NCBI RefSeq assembly: GCF_000717595.1 | Contig: NZ_JNZO01000009.1 | Span: forward strand, 107,362 to 171,361 | Reading direction: 5' to 3' | Origin: Streptomyces flavochromogenes | GTDB taxonomy: Bacteria; Actinomycetota; Actinomycetes; Streptomycetales; Streptomycetaceae | DNA: 64,000 bases | Shown: one piece after another, positions 39,022-50,008 of the stretch | How positions within the stretch are numbered: the first letter of the stretch is position 1 | Layout of the letters: each line of letters opens with the position of its first letter | Made by a program: the position numbers and the translations under genes | The notes under the pieces: generated by a model | The model's input: only the letters and a program-made list of their open reading frames with translations | What the model was told of the DNA's origin: nothing | Database searches by the model: none

Positions 39022-40173
39022 TCAGCGCGACAGGCCCGTCGGCAGCAGCGCCGTCACCTGGTAGCCGTCGCCCTCCCGGCGGGCCTTCAGAGTGCCGCCC
39101 ATGCTGCTGACCCGCTCCTCCATCGAGAACAGCCCGGTGCCGGTGGAGACGGGGGCCGGATCCGGCGGGGTCTTCGGCAGCGGGTTGCGGACCTCGATGC
39201 GCAGATCGGGTCCCTCCACCGTGATCGCGACCGTGACGGGCAGCCCGGGGGCGTGTTTCGCGGCGTTCGTCAGGCACTCCCGCACGACCCGGTGGACGGC
39301 GGCCTGCCGCAGCGGCGAGAGGGCCTTCGCCTCCTCGGCGACCGTCAGTTCGACGGGGCCTCCCATCCGCTCGCTCTCCCCGGCGAGCTCGGCGAGCCCT
39401 TCGAGGCCGGGGGTGGCCACGTCCCGGTCGGCGCGGCGCACGATCGTCTCGTTGAGCATGAGATGGGCGCGCCGTGCGGTGTCCGCGAGCTCCTCGAAGT
39501 CCCTCTGGTGACCCTCGCCCCTGGCCCGTACGGCGAGGACCTCGGCCCGCACCGCGAGCACGGTCAGCTCGCGGCCGACCAGGTCGTGGACGTCCCGGCC
39601 GACGGAGATCCGCTCCTCCTGGACGGCCTGCCGGGCGGCCGCCTCGCGCCGCTGGACCTCCAGGGCGCGGACGAGGTCCTGCCGGTACGCGGCGATGCCG
39701 ACGCCCGCCGCGAGGACGCCGATCGGGACGACCAGGCTCAGGAAGTCGCTCAGGGTGGCGCCGTGGCGAGCGGGCCAGCCGGGTGTCAGGAAGAGGCCGT
39801 AGGCGACGCCGACGTACAGCAGGGTGGCGACGACGGCGGCGCGGCGCCCCCGGTACCGGCCGATCGAGTACAGCGCGAACTGGATCATGGTCAGCTCGTG
39901 CAGCCAGCCCATCAGGCCGAGCGCCACCAGGTACGGCACCCAGGGCAGCCGGCGCCGGAGCACCAGGGTGGCGGCGCCGGCCGCGAGGACCAGGGTGGCG
40001 GTGACGCCGGTCAGCGAGTTGTCGGCGCGGGCGAGCCCCGGCACGTCCAGGCACATGAGGCCGAAGGCGCTGAGCGCGGCGACGACGTCGAGGGCACGGG
40101 GCGAGACCGCCCACCGGTCCACGCAACGGCGCAGCGCGGGGACGGTGGGGAGGCGGAGCATGCCTTCCATCAT
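39022..40173 (-). CDS. orphan sensor histidine kinase (NarL-partner type, HisKA_3)
   Basis: A 383-residue kinase. Five or so N-terminal helices (residues about 25-160) form the sensor. The phospho-acceptor helix reads ERISVGRDVHDLVGRELTVL, with the His near residue 196. The ATPase domain shows ECLTNAAKHAP (N box) and STGTGLFSMEERV (G box). The tandem ATGs at 40173/40170 are the most likely start; GGGACG upstream is weak. No response-regulator gene is adjacent on either side, which is unusual for this type. It interrupts the normally adjacent valS-folC pair, suggesting a later insertion. Confidence 0.88.
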   Translation of the reverse strand: MMEGMLRLPTVPALRRCVDRWAVSPRALDVVAALSAFGLMCLDVPGLARADNSLTGVTATLVLAAGAATLVLRRRLPWVPYLVALGLMGWLHELTMIQFALYSIGRYRGRRAAVVATLLYVGVAYGLFLTPGWPARHGATLSDFLSLVVPIGVLAAGVGIAAYRQDLVRALEVQRREAAARQAVQEERISVGRDVHDLVGRELTVLAVRAEVLAVRARGEGHQRDFEELADTARRAHLMLNETIVRRADRDVATPGLEGLAELAGESERMGGPVELTVAEEAKALSPLRQAAVHRVVRECLTNAAKHAPGLPVTVAITVEGPDLRIEVRNPLPKTPPDPAPVSTGTGLFSMEERVSSMGGTLKARREGDGYQVTALLPTGLSR

Positions 40174-40296
40174 CCAAGGTCTTTCGTCCCGACGACGTGG
40201 ACCTGAAGTCCCGTCTGATGTGACATCGGGCACTTCGTCCCATTTCCTGTTTCGCGTCGGCCCCGGTCGCGACGGAGCCCGGGGCATACGGGAAGA

Positions 40297-40325
40297 GGCC
40301 CGGAACCGAGTACCGGTTCCGGGCC
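40297..40325 (-). terminator. terminator of valS
   Basis: A perfect 12-to-13-bp stem (GGCCCGGAACCG / CGGTTCCGGGCC) with a 5-base loop lies 16 bases past the valS stop, insulating it from the histidine-kinase gene. Confidence 0.8.
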
Positions 40326-40340
40326 CCTCCTCGTGCCGCA

Positions 40341-42989
40341 CTAGGCCTGCGGCAGGGTCGCCAGCTGGGCCTGGATGCGGGCGATGTCCTCGTCCGCCTT
40401 GGCGAGGCGGCCCTTGATCTTGTCCACGACGTTGTCGGGGGCCTTGGCCAGGAAGGCCTCGTTCCCGAGCTTGGCCTCGGCCTGGGCCTTCTCCTTCTCC
40501 GCCGCCGCGAGGTCCTTCGCGAGACGCTTGCGCTCCGCGGCCACGTCGATCGTGCCCGACAGGTCGAGCGCGACCGTGGCGCCGGCGACCGGCAGGGAGG
40601 CGGTGGCGGCGAAGCCCTCGCCCTCCGGCTGGAGGCGCAGGATCTGGCGGATGGCGGCCTCGTGGGCGACGAGCGGGGTGCCGTCGACGGTGAGGCGGGC
40701 CGGCACCTTCTGGGCGTCCTGGAGACCCTGCTCCTTGCGGAAGCGGCGGACCTCGGTGACGACCCGCTGGACCAGCTCGATCTCACGCTCGGCGCCCTTG
40801 TCGTGGAAGCCGCCCGGGGCGTCAGCCCCAGGAACGAACACAGCCTTCGGCCAGTCGGCGACCACCAGGGACTCACCGCCGGTGAGGGTGGTCCACAGGG
40901 TGTCGGTGACGAACGGGACGATCGGGTGCAGCAGCCGCAGCATGACGTCCAGGACCTCGCCGAGGACCCGGCCGGAGACCTTGGCGCCCTCGCCGCCCGC
41001 GAAGAACGTGGTCTTCGACAGCTCGACGTACCAGGCGAAGACCTCGTCCCACGCGAAGTGGTAGAGGGTGTCGGCCAGCTTGGCGAACTGGAAGTCCTCG
41101 TAGTACGCGTCGGCCTGCGCGACCGTCTCGTTGAGCCGGGACAGGATCCAGCGGTCGGTCGCCGACATCTCGGAGGCGTCCGGCAGCGGGCCCTCGATCG
41201 TGGCGCCGTTCATCATCGCGAAACGGGTCGCGTTCCAGATCTTGTTGGCGAAGTTCCGGGACGCCTGGACCCAGTCCTCGCCGATCGGGACGTCGACGCC
41301 CGGGTTGGCGCCCTTGGCCAGGGTGAAGCGCAGGGCGTCGGAGCCGTACTTGTCCATCCAGTCCAGCGGGTTGACCGTGTTCCCGAACGACTTCGACATC
41401 TTCTTGCCGAACTCGTCACGAACCATGCCGTGGAAGGCGATCGTGCGGAACGGCGGCTGCCCGTCCATCGCGTACAGACCGAACATCATCATCCGGGCGA
41501 CCCAGAAGAACATCAGGTCGTAGCCGGTGACCAGGACGGAGTTCGGGTAGAACTTCTCCAGGTCCGGCGTCTTCTCGGGCCAGCCCATCGTCGAGAACGG
41601 CCACAGGCCGGACGAGAACCACGTGTCGAGGACGTCGGTGTCCTGCGTCCAGCCCTCACCCGTGGGTGCCTCGTCGTCGGGACCGACACAGACCAGCTCG
41701 CCGTTCGGGCCGTGCCAGACGGGAATGCGGTGGCCCCACCACAGCTGACGCGAGATGCACCAGTCGTTCAGGTTGTCGACCCAGTCGAAGTACCGCTGCG
41801 ACATGTCCGCCGGGTGGATGTCGACCCGACCGTCGCGGACCGCGTCACCCGCGGCCTTGGCGAGGGTCTCGACCTTGACCCACCACTGCAGCGACAGACG
41901 CGGCTCCAGCGTCGTCTTGCAGCGCGAGCAGTGGCCGACGGAGTGGACGTACGGGCGCTTCTCGGCGACGATCCGGCCCTCGGCCCGCAGCGCGGCGACG
42001 ATCGCGGAGCGCGCCTCGAAACGGTCCAGGCCCTGGAAGGGGCCGTGCACGGTGATCACACCGCGCTCGTCGAGGACCTCGATGGACTCGAGGTCGTGGC
42101 GCTGGCCGATGGCGAAGTCGTTCGGGTCGTGCGCCGGGGTCACCTTGACGGCGCCGGTGCCGAACTCCGGGTCGACGTGCGTGTCGGCGACGACGGGGAT
42201 GGTCCGGTCCGTCAGCGGCAGCTTGATCTGCTTGCCGATCAGGTGGGCGTAGCGCTCGTCGTCGGGGTGGACGGCGACGGCGGTGTCACCGAGCATCGTC
42301 TCGGCACGCGTGGTGGCGACGACGATGGTGTCCTCGCCCTCGCCGTACTTCATGGAGACGAGCTCGCCGTCGTCGTCCTGGTAGTCGACCTCGATGTCGG
42401 AGATGGCCGTCAGGCACCGCGGGCACCAGTTGATGATGCGCTCGGCGCGGTAGATCAGACCGTCGTCGAACATCTTCTTGAAGACCGTCTGGACGGCGCG
42501 GGAGAGACCCTCGTCCATGGTGAAGCGGTCGCGGCTCCACGCGAGGCCCTCGCCGAGGCGCCGCATCTGGCCGGCGATCTGCCCGCCGGACTCGGCCTTC
42601 CATTCCCAGACGCGCTCGACGAAGGCCTCGCGGCCCAGGTCGTGGCGGGACTTGCCCTCCTTGGCGAGCTCGCGCTCGACGACGTTCTGGGTGGCGATGC
42701 CGGCGTGGTCCATGCCGGGCTGCCACAGCGTCTCGAAGCCCTGCATGCGCTTGCGGCGGGTGAGGGCGTCGATCAGCGTGTGCTCGAAGGCGTGGCCCAG
42801 GTGGAGCGAGCCGGTGACGTTGGGCGGCGGGATGACGATCGTGTACGCGGGCTTCTCGCTCTTCGCGTCCGCCTCGAAGTAGCCGCGCTCTACCCAGCGC
42901 TCGTACAGCGGCCCCTCTACCTCGGCCGGCGCGTACGTCGTCGGCAGTTCGGTGGTGGGCGCTGTCTGCTGCTGAGTGTTCTCGGTCAC
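40341..42989 (-). CDS. valS: valyl-tRNA synthetase
   Basis: An 882-residue class I synthetase charging tRNA-Val. HIGH appears as GSLHLGHAF near residue 60 and KMSKS as KKMSKSFGN near residue 531. The editing domain ([21 protein letters not shown]) lies between them, and a C-terminal coiled-coil arm ([21 protein letters not shown]) ends the protein. GTG start at 42989. It is divergent from the Gln/Pro-rich membrane protein gene. No T-box-like leader was seen in the 138-bp gap. Confidence 0.97.
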   Translation of the reverse strand: MTENTQQQTAPTTELPTTYAPAEVEGPLYERWVERGYFEADAKSEKPAYTIVIPPPNVTGSLHLGHAFEHTLIDALTRRKRMQGFETLWQPGMDHAGIATQNVVERELAKEGKSRHDLGREAFVERVWEWKAESGGQIAGQMRRLGEGLAWSRDRFTMDEGLSRAVQTVFKKMFDDGLIYRAERIINWCPRCLTAISDIEVDYQDDDGELVSMKYGEGEDTIVVATTRAETMLGDTAVAVHPDDERYAHLIGKQIKLPLTDRTIPVVADTHVDPEFGTGAVKVTPAHDPNDFAIGQRHDLESIEVLDERGVITVHGPFQGLDRFEARSAIVAALRAEGRIVAEKRPYVHSVGHCSRCKTTLEPRLSLQWWVKVETLAKAAGDAVRDGRVDIHPADMSQRYFDWVDNLNDWCISRQLWWGHRIPVWHGPNGELVCVGPDDEAPTGEGWTQDTDVLDTWFSSGLWPFSTMGWPEKTPDLEKFYPNSVLVTGYDLMFFWVARMMMFGLYAMDGQPPFRTIAFHGMVRDEFGKKMSKSFGNTVNPLDWMDKYGSDALRFTLAKGANPGVDVPIGEDWVQASRNFANKIWNATRFAMMNGATIEGPLPDASEMSATDRWILSRLNETVAQADAYYEDFQFAKLADTLYHFAWDEVFAWYVELSKTTFFAGGEGAKVSGRVLGEVLDVMLRLLHPIVPFVTDTLWTTLTGGESLVVADWPKAVFVPGADAPGGFHDKGAEREIELVQRVVTEVRRFRKEQGLQDAQKVPARLTVDGTPLVAHEAAIRQILRLQPEGEGFAATASLPVAGATVALDLSGTIDVAAERKRLAKDLAAAEKEKAQAEAKLGNEAFLAKAPDNVVDKIKGRLAKADEDIARIQAQLATLPQA

Positions 42990-43127
42990 GGGGCCAGTTT
43001 AGGGGTGTCGCGGTGCTGTCCTGAAACGCTTTGGTTCGGTAACGGTGTGGCCCCCGCCGCACTGACACCCCGGCGGTTCCGCCAGGATGTTCGGTAGGCA
43101 TAAACATCCTGTGAGGGGAACCTGTCG

Positions 43128-44087
43128 ATGAGCTACAACCAGCCGGGCCCGTACGGCCAGCAGCCGCAGCAGCCCGGGCCCTACGGCCAGCAGCCGGGAC
43201 CGTACGGGCAGCAGCCGCAGCAGCCGGGACCGTACGGCGCGCAGCCCGGTTACGGCTACCCCCAGCAGGCCCCGCAGGGCGTCCCGCCGCAGCAGCCGCC
43301 CTACGGCTACCCGCAGCAGCCCCAGCAGCCCGGCCCGTACGGCCAGCAGCCCCAGTACGGCGCCCCCCAGGGCCCCGGCGGCTACGTCCCCCACCCGCCG
43401 GCCCCGAAGAAGTCCAAGGCGGGCTGGATCATCGGCGCGGTCGCGGTGGTGGCGGCGATCGGCGTGGGCGCGTACTTCATGCTGGGCGGCGGCGGCGCCT
43501 CGGTCGCGAACGACGGCCCGCACAAGCTGACGACCCCGGAGACGGTGCTCGGCGAGTACAAGAAGACCGCCGACAAGGGCTCCCAGAGCGACGACGACGA
43601 CTTCGTCAAGGACGCCGAGAAGTTCGGCATGAAGAACCCGCAGCGCGTCAACGCGCAGTGGGAGGTCAAGAACGACGCCAACCCGCTGGGCGCCAAGCTC
43701 CTGCAGTTCGGCGGCGCGTACGGCCAGATCGACGACCCGGAGAAGACCCTCGACGGCATCTTCGAGAACATGCGCGCCGAGGCCGCGAAGGAGAAGGACG
43801 GCAAGACCCAACTGGTCGGCGACCCGAAGGAGTTCACGCCCGAGGGGCTGGACGGTGCGCTCCTGAAGTGCCAGGAGATCAAGCAGAAGACGGACACCGG
43901 AGCCGAAACCGGCGGGCTCGGCCCCAAGGAGATCGTCATCGCGGTCTGCGTCTGGAGCGACCACAGCACGCTCGGCTACGTCATGCCCATGAACCTCGCC
44001 GACCTGATGGCCGGCAAGAGCTCCTCGATGGAGGACGTCGCCGCCACCTCGGCGAAGCTCCGCAAGGAGATCCGCGTCAAGCTCTGA
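43128..44087 (+). CDS. Pro/Gln/Tyr-rich single-pass membrane protein
   Basis: A 319-residue protein. Residues 1-95 are a low-complexity cytoplasmic tail built of QQPGPYGQQP-type repeats. One transmembrane helix lies near residues 103-122 (WIIGAVAVVAAIGVGAYFML), followed by about 190 extracytoplasmic residues, soluble and charged, with two cysteines (LLKCQEIKQ and VIAVCVWSDH) that could form a disulfide. A GGGGAA box lies 11 bases before the ATG. No enzyme motif is seen. The layout resembles other actinobacterial envelope proteins with a disordered prion-like cytoplasmic segment. Function unknown. Confidence 0.85.
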   Translation: MSYNQPGPYGQQPQQPGPYGQQPGPYGQQPQQPGPYGAQPGYGYPQQAPQGVPPQQPPYGYPQQPQQPGPYGQQPQYGAPQGPGGYVPHPPAPKKSKAGWIIGAVAVVAAIGVGAYFMLGGGGASVANDGPHKLTTPETVLGEYKKTADKGSQSDDDDFVKDAEKFGMKNPQRVNAQWEVKNDANPLGAKLLQFGGAYGQIDDPEKTLDGIFENMRAEAAKEKDGKTQLVGDPKEFTPEGLDGALLKCQEIKQKTDTGAETGGLGPKEIVIAVCVWSDHSTLGYVMPMNLADLMAGKSSSMEDVAATSAKLRKEIRVKL

Positions 44088-44096
44088 CCGGACACG

Positions 44097-44134
44097 AGTG
44101 AGGGGGTCCCACCGTCCGGTGGGACCCCCTCACT
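44097..44134. terminator. strong bidirectional terminator
   Basis: A perfect 18-bp stem (AGTGAGGGGGTCCCACCG and its complement) with a 2-base loop lies between the convergent membrane-protein gene and clpX. Confidence 0.9.
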
Positions 44135-44149
44135 GCGTCGTTCTCGGCG

Positions 44150-45433
<1,284 letters not shown>

Positions 45434-45589
45434 GAGGTGCTTCCCCTTCGCCTGGGAGCGCTTGGTTCAGCGACTCCTGGTGCCTCATATTCGACGGTAC
45501 CTTGCCGGGCCCCCCGTTCGGGCCCCCCTTGGCACGGTTCACATGGTCGCGATTCGGCCACGCGCGCCGTGCCACGGGAAGGTCGGGCG

Positions 45590-46252
45590 TCAGTGTGCCG
45601 CGGCGGCCGTGCTCTTACGGGTCGAGACGATCTGGTCCACGAGGCCGTACGCCAGGGCGTCCTCGGCCGTGAGGATCTTGTCACGCTCGATGTCGTCGCG
45701 GATCTTCTCGATCGGCGTCGAGGAGTGCTTGGCCAGCATCTCCTCGAGCTGGCTGCGCATGCGCAGGATCTCGTTGGCCGCGATCTCCAGGTCGGAGAGC
45801 TGCTCACGGCCGGTGCCGCCGGACGGCTGGTGGATCAGCACGCGGGCGTTCGGCAGGGCCATCCGCTTGCCGGGGGTGCCGGCGGCGAGCAGCACGGCCG
45901 CGGCGGAGGCCGCCTGGCCCATGCAGACCGTCTGGATGTCCGGCTTCACGAACTGCATCGTGTCGTAGATCGCCGTCAGCGCGGTGAAGGAGCCACCGGG
46001 GCTGTTGATGTAGATGGAGATGTCGCGGTCCGGGTCCATCGACTCCAGGCACAGGAGCTGCGCCATGACGTCGTTGGCGGAGGCGTCGTCGATCTGCACG
46101 CCGAGGAAGATCACGCGCTCTTCGAAGAGCTTGGCGTACGGGTCGTACTCGCGGATGCCCTGCGAGGTGCGCTCGACGAAGCGCGGCACGACGTAGCGGT
46201 TGTCGATCGGCGCGCCGGTGTAGAGGCCGCTCGCGGAGAGGTTGTTCTGCAT
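45590..46252 (-). CDS. clpP2: ATP-dependent Clp protease proteolytic subunit 2
   Basis: A 220-residue serine peptidase subunit. The catalytic Ser is in [15 protein letters not shown], the His in [11 protein letters not shown] and the Asp follows in [11 protein letters not shown]. The start is uncertain. The ATG at 46252 ([13 protein letters not shown]) is used, with GGTG 9 bases upstream; the GTG at 46264 would add four residues. It is the second gene of the clpP1-clpP2 operon and forms mixed ClpP1P2 tetradecamers with ClpX. Compared with ClpP1 it has a longer N-terminal extension before the conserved [18 protein letters not shown]. Confidence 0.95.
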   Translation of the reverse strand: MQNNLSASGLYTGAPIDNRYVVPRFVERTSQGIREYDPYAKLFEERVIFLGVQIDDASANDVMAQLLCLESMDPDRDISIYINSPGGSFTALTAIYDTMQFVKPDIQTVCMGQAASAAAVLLAAGTPGKRMALPNARVLIHQPSGGTGREQLSDLEIAANEILRMRSQLEEMLAKHSSTPIEKIRDDIERDKILTAEDALAYGLVDQIVSTRKSTAAAAH

Positions 46253-46313
46253 CTGGGTGTTCACCGTCCTGGTGGCGTTCGGTGGGCTGGGGCTCTTGGG
46301 CGGGCGGACGGGC

Positions 46314-46931
46314 TCAGGCGCCCGTGCCGCCGCCGCCCGGAACACCTGCGGCGTGCGTGATGATGTCGTCGATGAGGCCGTACTGCTTGGCCTCGTCCGC
46401 GGTGAACCAGCGGTCACGGTCGCCGTCGCGGATGATCGCCTCGACGGTCTGGCCGGAGTGCTGCGCGGTGATCTCGGCCATCCGCTTCTTCGTGCGGAGC
46501 AGGTACTCGGCCTGGATCTTGATGTCGGAGGCGGTGCCGCCGATGCCGGCGGAGCCCTGGTGCATCAGGATGTCGGTGTTCGGCAGCGCGAAGCGCTTGC
46601 CGGGGGCGCCGGCGGTGAGCAGGAACTGGCCCATGGAGGCCGCCATGCCCATACCGATGGTGACGACGTCGTTCGGGATGAACTGCATGGTGTCGTAGAC
46701 CGCCATGCCGGCCGTCACCGAGCCGCCGGGGCTGTTGATGTACAGGTAGATGTCCTTGTCCGGCTCGGCGGCCAGGAGGAGCATCTGGGCGGTGATCTTG
46801 TTGGCGATCTCGTCGTCGACCTGCTGGCCGAGGAAGATGATGCGCTCGCCGAGCAGCCGGTTGTAGACATGGTCGCCGAGGCCGCCACCGATGGACGGCT
46901 CACCCGCGGCGTAAGGCTTCAGATTCGTCAC
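46314..46931 (-). CDS. clpP1: ATP-dependent Clp protease proteolytic subunit 1
   Basis: A 205-residue serine peptidase subunit. Catalytic residues lie in [11 protein letters not shown] (Ser), [11 protein letters not shown] (His) and [11 protein letters not shown] (Asp). GTG start at 46931 ([11 protein letters not shown]). The first gene of the clpP1-clpP2 operon, 62 bases from clpP2. An operator matching the ClgR motif lies about 120 bases upstream. In Streptomyces ClpP1 is needed for normal aerial development; that is family knowledge. Confidence 0.96.
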   Translation of the reverse strand: MTNLKPYAAGEPSIGGGLGDHVYNRLLGERIIFLGQQVDDEIANKITAQMLLLAAEPDKDIYLYINSPGGSVTAGMAVYDTMQFIPNDVVTIGMGMAASMGQFLLTAGAPGKRFALPNTDILMHQGSAGIGGTASDIKIQAEYLLRTKKRMAEITAQHSGQTVEAIIRDGDRDRWFTADEAKQYGLIDDIITHAAGVPGGGGTGA

Positions 46932-47050
46932 GTATCCACCTGCTCGTCTCCGACGGCCAGGGCCGTCTCAGCGTCTCGTACCGAGGGCACTGCCCTCTCT
47001 TCATGGACCCTAACGCGCAGGTAGGACAACGCCATCCCGGTTCCCGAACT

Positions 47051-47064
47051 GTTCGCTGGGAGCG
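47051..47064 (-). promoter_or_regulatory. ClgR operator of clpP1-clpP2
   Basis: GTTCGC (47051-47056), five bases and GCG (47062-47064) match the GTTCGC-N5-GCG motif that I recall for ClgR, the activator of Streptomyces clp and lon genes. It sits about 120 bases upstream of the clpP1 start. Confidence 0.6.
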
Positions 47065-47100
47065 CAAGGTAGTTGGGGCGCGTGAGGGGGTCCTCGTACG

Positions 47101-47142
47101 TCCACGGGCCCGTACGCACCGGAGTGCGTACGGGCCCGTGGA
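47101..47142 (-). terminator. terminator of tig
   Basis: A perfect 19-bp stem (47101-47119 with 47124-47142) and a 4-base loop lie 29 bases past the tig stop. It is the longest perfect hairpin seen in the window. Confidence 0.88.
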
Positions 47143-47170
47143 GCGGGGTCCGCGCGGGGCGGAGGGCCCC

Positions 47171-48556
47171 TTACTTGTCCTCGGAGACCTCGGCCTCGCC
47201 GGTGACGGCCTCGACGGCCTCGGCGGCGGCCTCGACCTCGTCCTCGTCGTCGGAGAGGTCGACGACCTCACCGTTGGTGTCGAGGACCTTGGCGGCCTCC
47301 ACGACGACCGCGAGGGCCTTGCCGCGGGCGACCTCGCCGACGAGCATCGGAACCTGGCCACCCTCGGCCACGGCCTGGGCGAACTGGTCGGGGCTCATGC
47401 CGGAGGAGGCGGCACGGCGGAACAGGTGCTCGGTGAGCTCCTCGCGGGAGACGTCGAGCTTCTCCTTGTTGACGAGCTCATCGAGGATGAACTGCGTCTT
47501 GATGCCCTTCTCGGCCTGCTCCTTGGTCTCGGCCAGGAACTCCTCCTCGGTCTTGCCCTGGATCTCCAGGTACTTCGCGAGGTCGAGGCCCATCTGGCCG
47601 AGCTGGTGGTGCTCCAGGTTGTGCTTGCGGGTGTTGATCTCGTCCTCGAGAAGCTTCTCGGGCATCGGGACCTCGACCAGCTTGAGGAGCTCGTCGAGGA
47701 CGCGCTCCTGGGCCTGGGTGGCCTGGTCGAACTGCTTCATGTTCTCGAGGCGCTTGCGGCTGTCGGCCTTGAGCTCGTCGAGGGTGTCGAACTCCGACGC
47801 CATCTGCGCGAACTCGTCGTCGAGCTCGGGGAGCTCACGGGCGGAGACGGTGGTGACCTTGACGGTGACCTCCGCGTCCTTGCCCTCGGCGGAGCCGCCC
47901 TTCAGCTGCGAGGTGAAGGTGGCCTCGCCACCGGCCTCCAGGCCCTTGACGGCCTCGTCGATGCCGTCGAGCAGCTCGCCCGAACCGATGGTGTACGAGA
48001 CGTCGCTCGCGACACCGTCGGGCAGGACCTCGCCGTCGACCTTGGCCTCGAGGTCGATGGTGACGACGTCGCCGTCCTGGGCGGCGCGCTCGACCGCGGA
48101 GGTCGAGGCGAAGCGCTCGCGGAGCTGCTCCACGGACTTCTCGACGTCCTCGTCGGTGACCTCGACCGCGTCGACGGTGACCTCGATGCCGGAGTAGTCC
48201 GGGATCTCGAGCGTCGGGCGGATGTCGACCTCGGCGGTGAAGGCCAGCAGCTCGCCGTCCTTCAGCTCGGTGATGTCGACCTCGGGCTGGCCGAGCGGGT
48301 TGACCTCGGCCTCGTTGACGGCCTCGGTGTAGAACTTCGGGAGCGCGTCGTTGACGGCCTCTTCCAGCACGGCGCCGCGGCCGAACCGCTGGTCGATCAC
48401 GCGAGCCGGGATCTTGCCCTTACGGAAGCCCTTGACCGTGACCTGCTGGTTGATCTTCTTGTACGCCGCGTCGAGGCTGTCCTTGAGCTCCTCGAAGGGC
48501 ACCTCGACAGTGAGCCGAACCCGAGTCGGGTTCAGGGTCTCCACGGCGCTCTTCAC
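47171..48556 (-). CDS. tig: trigger factor
   Basis: A 461-residue ribosome-bound chaperone and prolyl isomerase. The N-terminal ribosome-binding domain carries the signature [19 protein letters not shown] near residue 38. The PPIase domain is in the middle ([17 protein letters not shown]) and the C-terminal helical arms follow. The last 40 residues are strongly acidic. The GTG at 48556 is chosen because AAGGAG lies 8 bases upstream. The order clpX-clpP2-clpP1-tig is the usual one. Confidence 0.97.
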   Translation of the reverse strand: MKSAVETLNPTRVRLTVEVPFEELKDSLDAAYKKINQQVTVKGFRKGKIPARVIDQRFGRGAVLEEAVNDALPKFYTEAVNEAEVNPLGQPEVDITELKDGELLAFTAEVDIRPTLEIPDYSGIEVTVDAVEVTDEDVEKSVEQLRERFASTSAVERAAQDGDVVTIDLEAKVDGEVLPDGVASDVSYTIGSGELLDGIDEAVKGLEAGGEATFTSQLKGGSAEGKDAEVTVKVTTVSARELPELDDEFAQMASEFDTLDELKADSRKRLENMKQFDQATQAQERVLDELLKLVEVPMPEKLLEDEINTRKHNLEHHQLGQMGLDLAKYLEIQGKTEEEFLAETKEQAEKGIKTQFILDELVNKEKLDVSREELTEHLFRRAASSGMSPDQFAQAVAEGGQVPMLVGEVARGKALAVVVEAAKVLDTNGEVVDLSDDEDEVEAAAEAVEAVTGEAEVSEDK

Positions 48557-48692
48557 GGTTCGGTCTCCTTGTGGCTGATTCCTGGAATCCACCGGTTCCG
48601 CGTGTGGCGGTTCCGGCGGGTCGGCCCGGTCAGAAAGACACACGGGCACGCAGCTTGCATAGTAACCGCAAGCGGGATGACGCCCACAACGT

Positions 48693-48723
48693 GATCAAGA
48701 GCGCGCGGGCTGTGCGCGTGATC
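48693..48723 (-). terminator. hairpin downstream of tRNA-Pro
   Basis: GATCA/TGATC and GCGC/GCGC arms form an interrupted hairpin 8 bases past the 3' end of tRNA-Pro. Plausible terminator. Confidence 0.4.
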
Positions 48724-48730
48724 GTCATGG

Positions 48731-48804
48731 TCGGGGTGGCGGGATTTGAACCCACGGCCTTCCGCTCCCAAAGCGGACGCGCTACCAAGCTGCGCCACAC
48801 CCCG
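48731..48804 (-). tRNA. tRNA-Pro (anticodon TGG)
   Basis: Read on the minus strand, the acceptor stem CGGGGTG pairs with CACCCCG, with A as discriminator. The D arm contains GCGCAGCTTGGTAGCGC, the anticodon loop is CTTTGGGA with TGG, and the T arm is GTGGGTTCAAATCCCGC. Length 74; CCA is not encoded. Confidence 0.95.
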
Positions 48805-48936
48805 TCGGTGCGACACGTAGGGTACATGGACGGAGACTGTGCGGCGCCCCCTGTTTTCGGGGTGTGCGCGAAGGGCCTCCGAACCGCTACCATGCTCTTC
48901 GTGCCGCGGTCCTCGTGACCTGCGGCGCGATGCTGT

Positions 48937-49007
48937 GCGGGTGTAGCTCAATGGTAGAGCACTAGTCTTCCAAACTAGCTACGCGGGTTCGATTCCCGTC
49001 ACCCGCT
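48937..49007 (+). tRNA. tRNA-Gly (anticodon TCC)
   Basis: The acceptor stem GCGGGTG pairs with CACCCGC, with T as discriminator and an encoded CCA just after (49008-49010). The D arm is GCTCAATGGTAGAGC, the anticodon arm is CTAGTCTTCCAAACTAG with TCC, and the T arm GCGGGTTCGATTCCCGT is normal. Length 71. Confidence 0.96.
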
Positions 49008-49014
49008 CCATGTG

Positions 49015-49057
49015 CTCGGGGCCGGTCAGGAGTTGTCTTCTCCTGACCGGCCCCGAG
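49015..49057 (+). terminator. terminator of tRNA-Gly
   Basis: An 18-bp perfect stem (CTCGGGGCCGGTCAGGAG and its complement) with a 7-base loop lies 8 bases past the mature tRNA end. Confidence 0.85.
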
Positions 49058-49162
49058 GCGTTTCGCGAGGCGCCCCCGGACCGTGCGAGATGCCGGGTCG
49101 GGCGGACGGCCGCAGACTGGGCTGAGGTCACGCCCCGTCCTTCTCCTCACCGGAGGCCGTCC

Positions 49163-49627
49163 ATGAAGGACCTGAAGTTCGAGCAGAAGCGCTCGCTGTC
49201 CCGCGCCGAGGCGGCGGATCAGCTGACCGCGCTCGCCGCCGCCCTGCGTCAGGGTGGGGAGGCCGAGCTGGAGCTGGGGGCGGGAACCCTGAGCCTGCGC
49301 ATCCCCGACGAGCTCCGCTGCGAGCTGGAATTCGAGGTGTCGGGCGGGGAGGTCGAGCTGGAGATCGAGTTCACATGGCCGACGGGCCGGGCCCGGAAGA
49401 GCGGGCCCGAGAAGTCTGCCGAACCGTCGAAGACCACGGCGTCGAAGAGCACGCCGGCGAGGGCCGCGAAGAAGACCACGGAGCCCAAGTCGGCCGCACC
49501 GGCGAAGCGGGCGTCGCGCAAGGCGGCGTCCGGGCCCGCGTCGGCCTCCGGTGGCGGCCGGCGGACGAAGCGGGCGGCGGCGAAGCCCTCCGAGACCGCC
49601 GGGACCCCGGCGGCCCCCGCGACCTGA
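49163..49627 (+). CDS. amphi-Trp domain protein with basic Ala/Lys tail
   Basis: A 154-residue protein. Residues 1-75 fit the small amphi-Trp domain (MKDLKFEQKRSLSRAEAAD ... GAGTLSLRIPDEL ... ELEIEFTW). The remaining 80 residues are a basic Lys/Ala/Ser/Thr-rich tail resembling histone-H1-like DNA- or RNA-binding tails. A CGGAGG Shine-Dalgarno lies 5 bases before the ATG. The role of amphi-Trp domains is not established; the tail suggests nucleic-acid contact. It follows the tRNA-Gly terminator and so has its own transcription. Confidence 0.85.
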   Translation: MKDLKFEQKRSLSRAEAADQLTALAAALRQGGEAELELGAGTLSLRIPDELRCELEFEVSGGEVELEIEFTWPTGRARKSGPEKSAEPSKTTASKSTPARAAKKTTEPKSAAPAKRASRKAASGPASASGGGRRTKRAAAKPSETAGTPAAPAT

Positions 49628-49658
49628 GAGCCGCCTCAGCGCCTTCCCGTGGTCCGTC

Positions 49659-49853
49659 TCAGAACTTTATCGACGCGACCGTCTGCGTTATCGAGTCCAG
49701 GAAGCGCTGGATGTCGTCGGCCATGCCGGTGGAGGCGAGGAAGAAGCCGAAGAGGACCGCGACCACGGCAGGGCCGCCCTTGAGGTTCCCCCCGCGGATC
49801 AGCACCACCAGGATGATTGCCAACAGCAACACCACAGACAGTGAAATGGCCAC
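49659..49853 (-). CDS. small two-helix membrane protein
   Basis: A 64-residue protein beginning VAISLSVVLLLAIILVVLIRGG (GTG start) with a second hydrophobic helix (AVVAVLFGFFLASTGMA) and a short amphipathic end. GAGG lies about 12 bases upstream. It converges on the amphi-Trp gene. Composition and size suggest a real conserved small protein; function unknown. Confidence 0.72.
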   Translation of the reverse strand: MAISLSVVLLLAIILVVLIRGGNLKGGPAVVAVLFGFFLASTGMADDIQRFLDSITQTVASIKF

Positions 49854-50008
49854 AACTGATCACACCCTCGGTCGGTCCCGCCTTGCCCACCAGGGAGCCC
49901 GTGTCCCGGAACACCCCCCGCTGCCTCCATCGTGCCACCAACCCCCCTGCCCCCGCTGCCTGGTGACGAATCGTCGTGGACAAGATCACGTCGCCGCGGG
50001 GCCGCGGG

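Noticed and set aside
42990..43127. T-box or other tRNA-sensing leader before valS
   Set aside because: The gap is short and no specifier-loop or T-box sequence was visible.
45490..45535. GGGGGGCCCG direct repeat after clpP2 as a terminator
   Set aside because: The two copies are direct, not inverted, and do not form a convincing stem; left unassigned.
47003..48694. 563-codon plus-strand frame opposite tig
   Set aside because: Leu/Asp/Gly-rich antisense shadow of a clear trigger factor gene.
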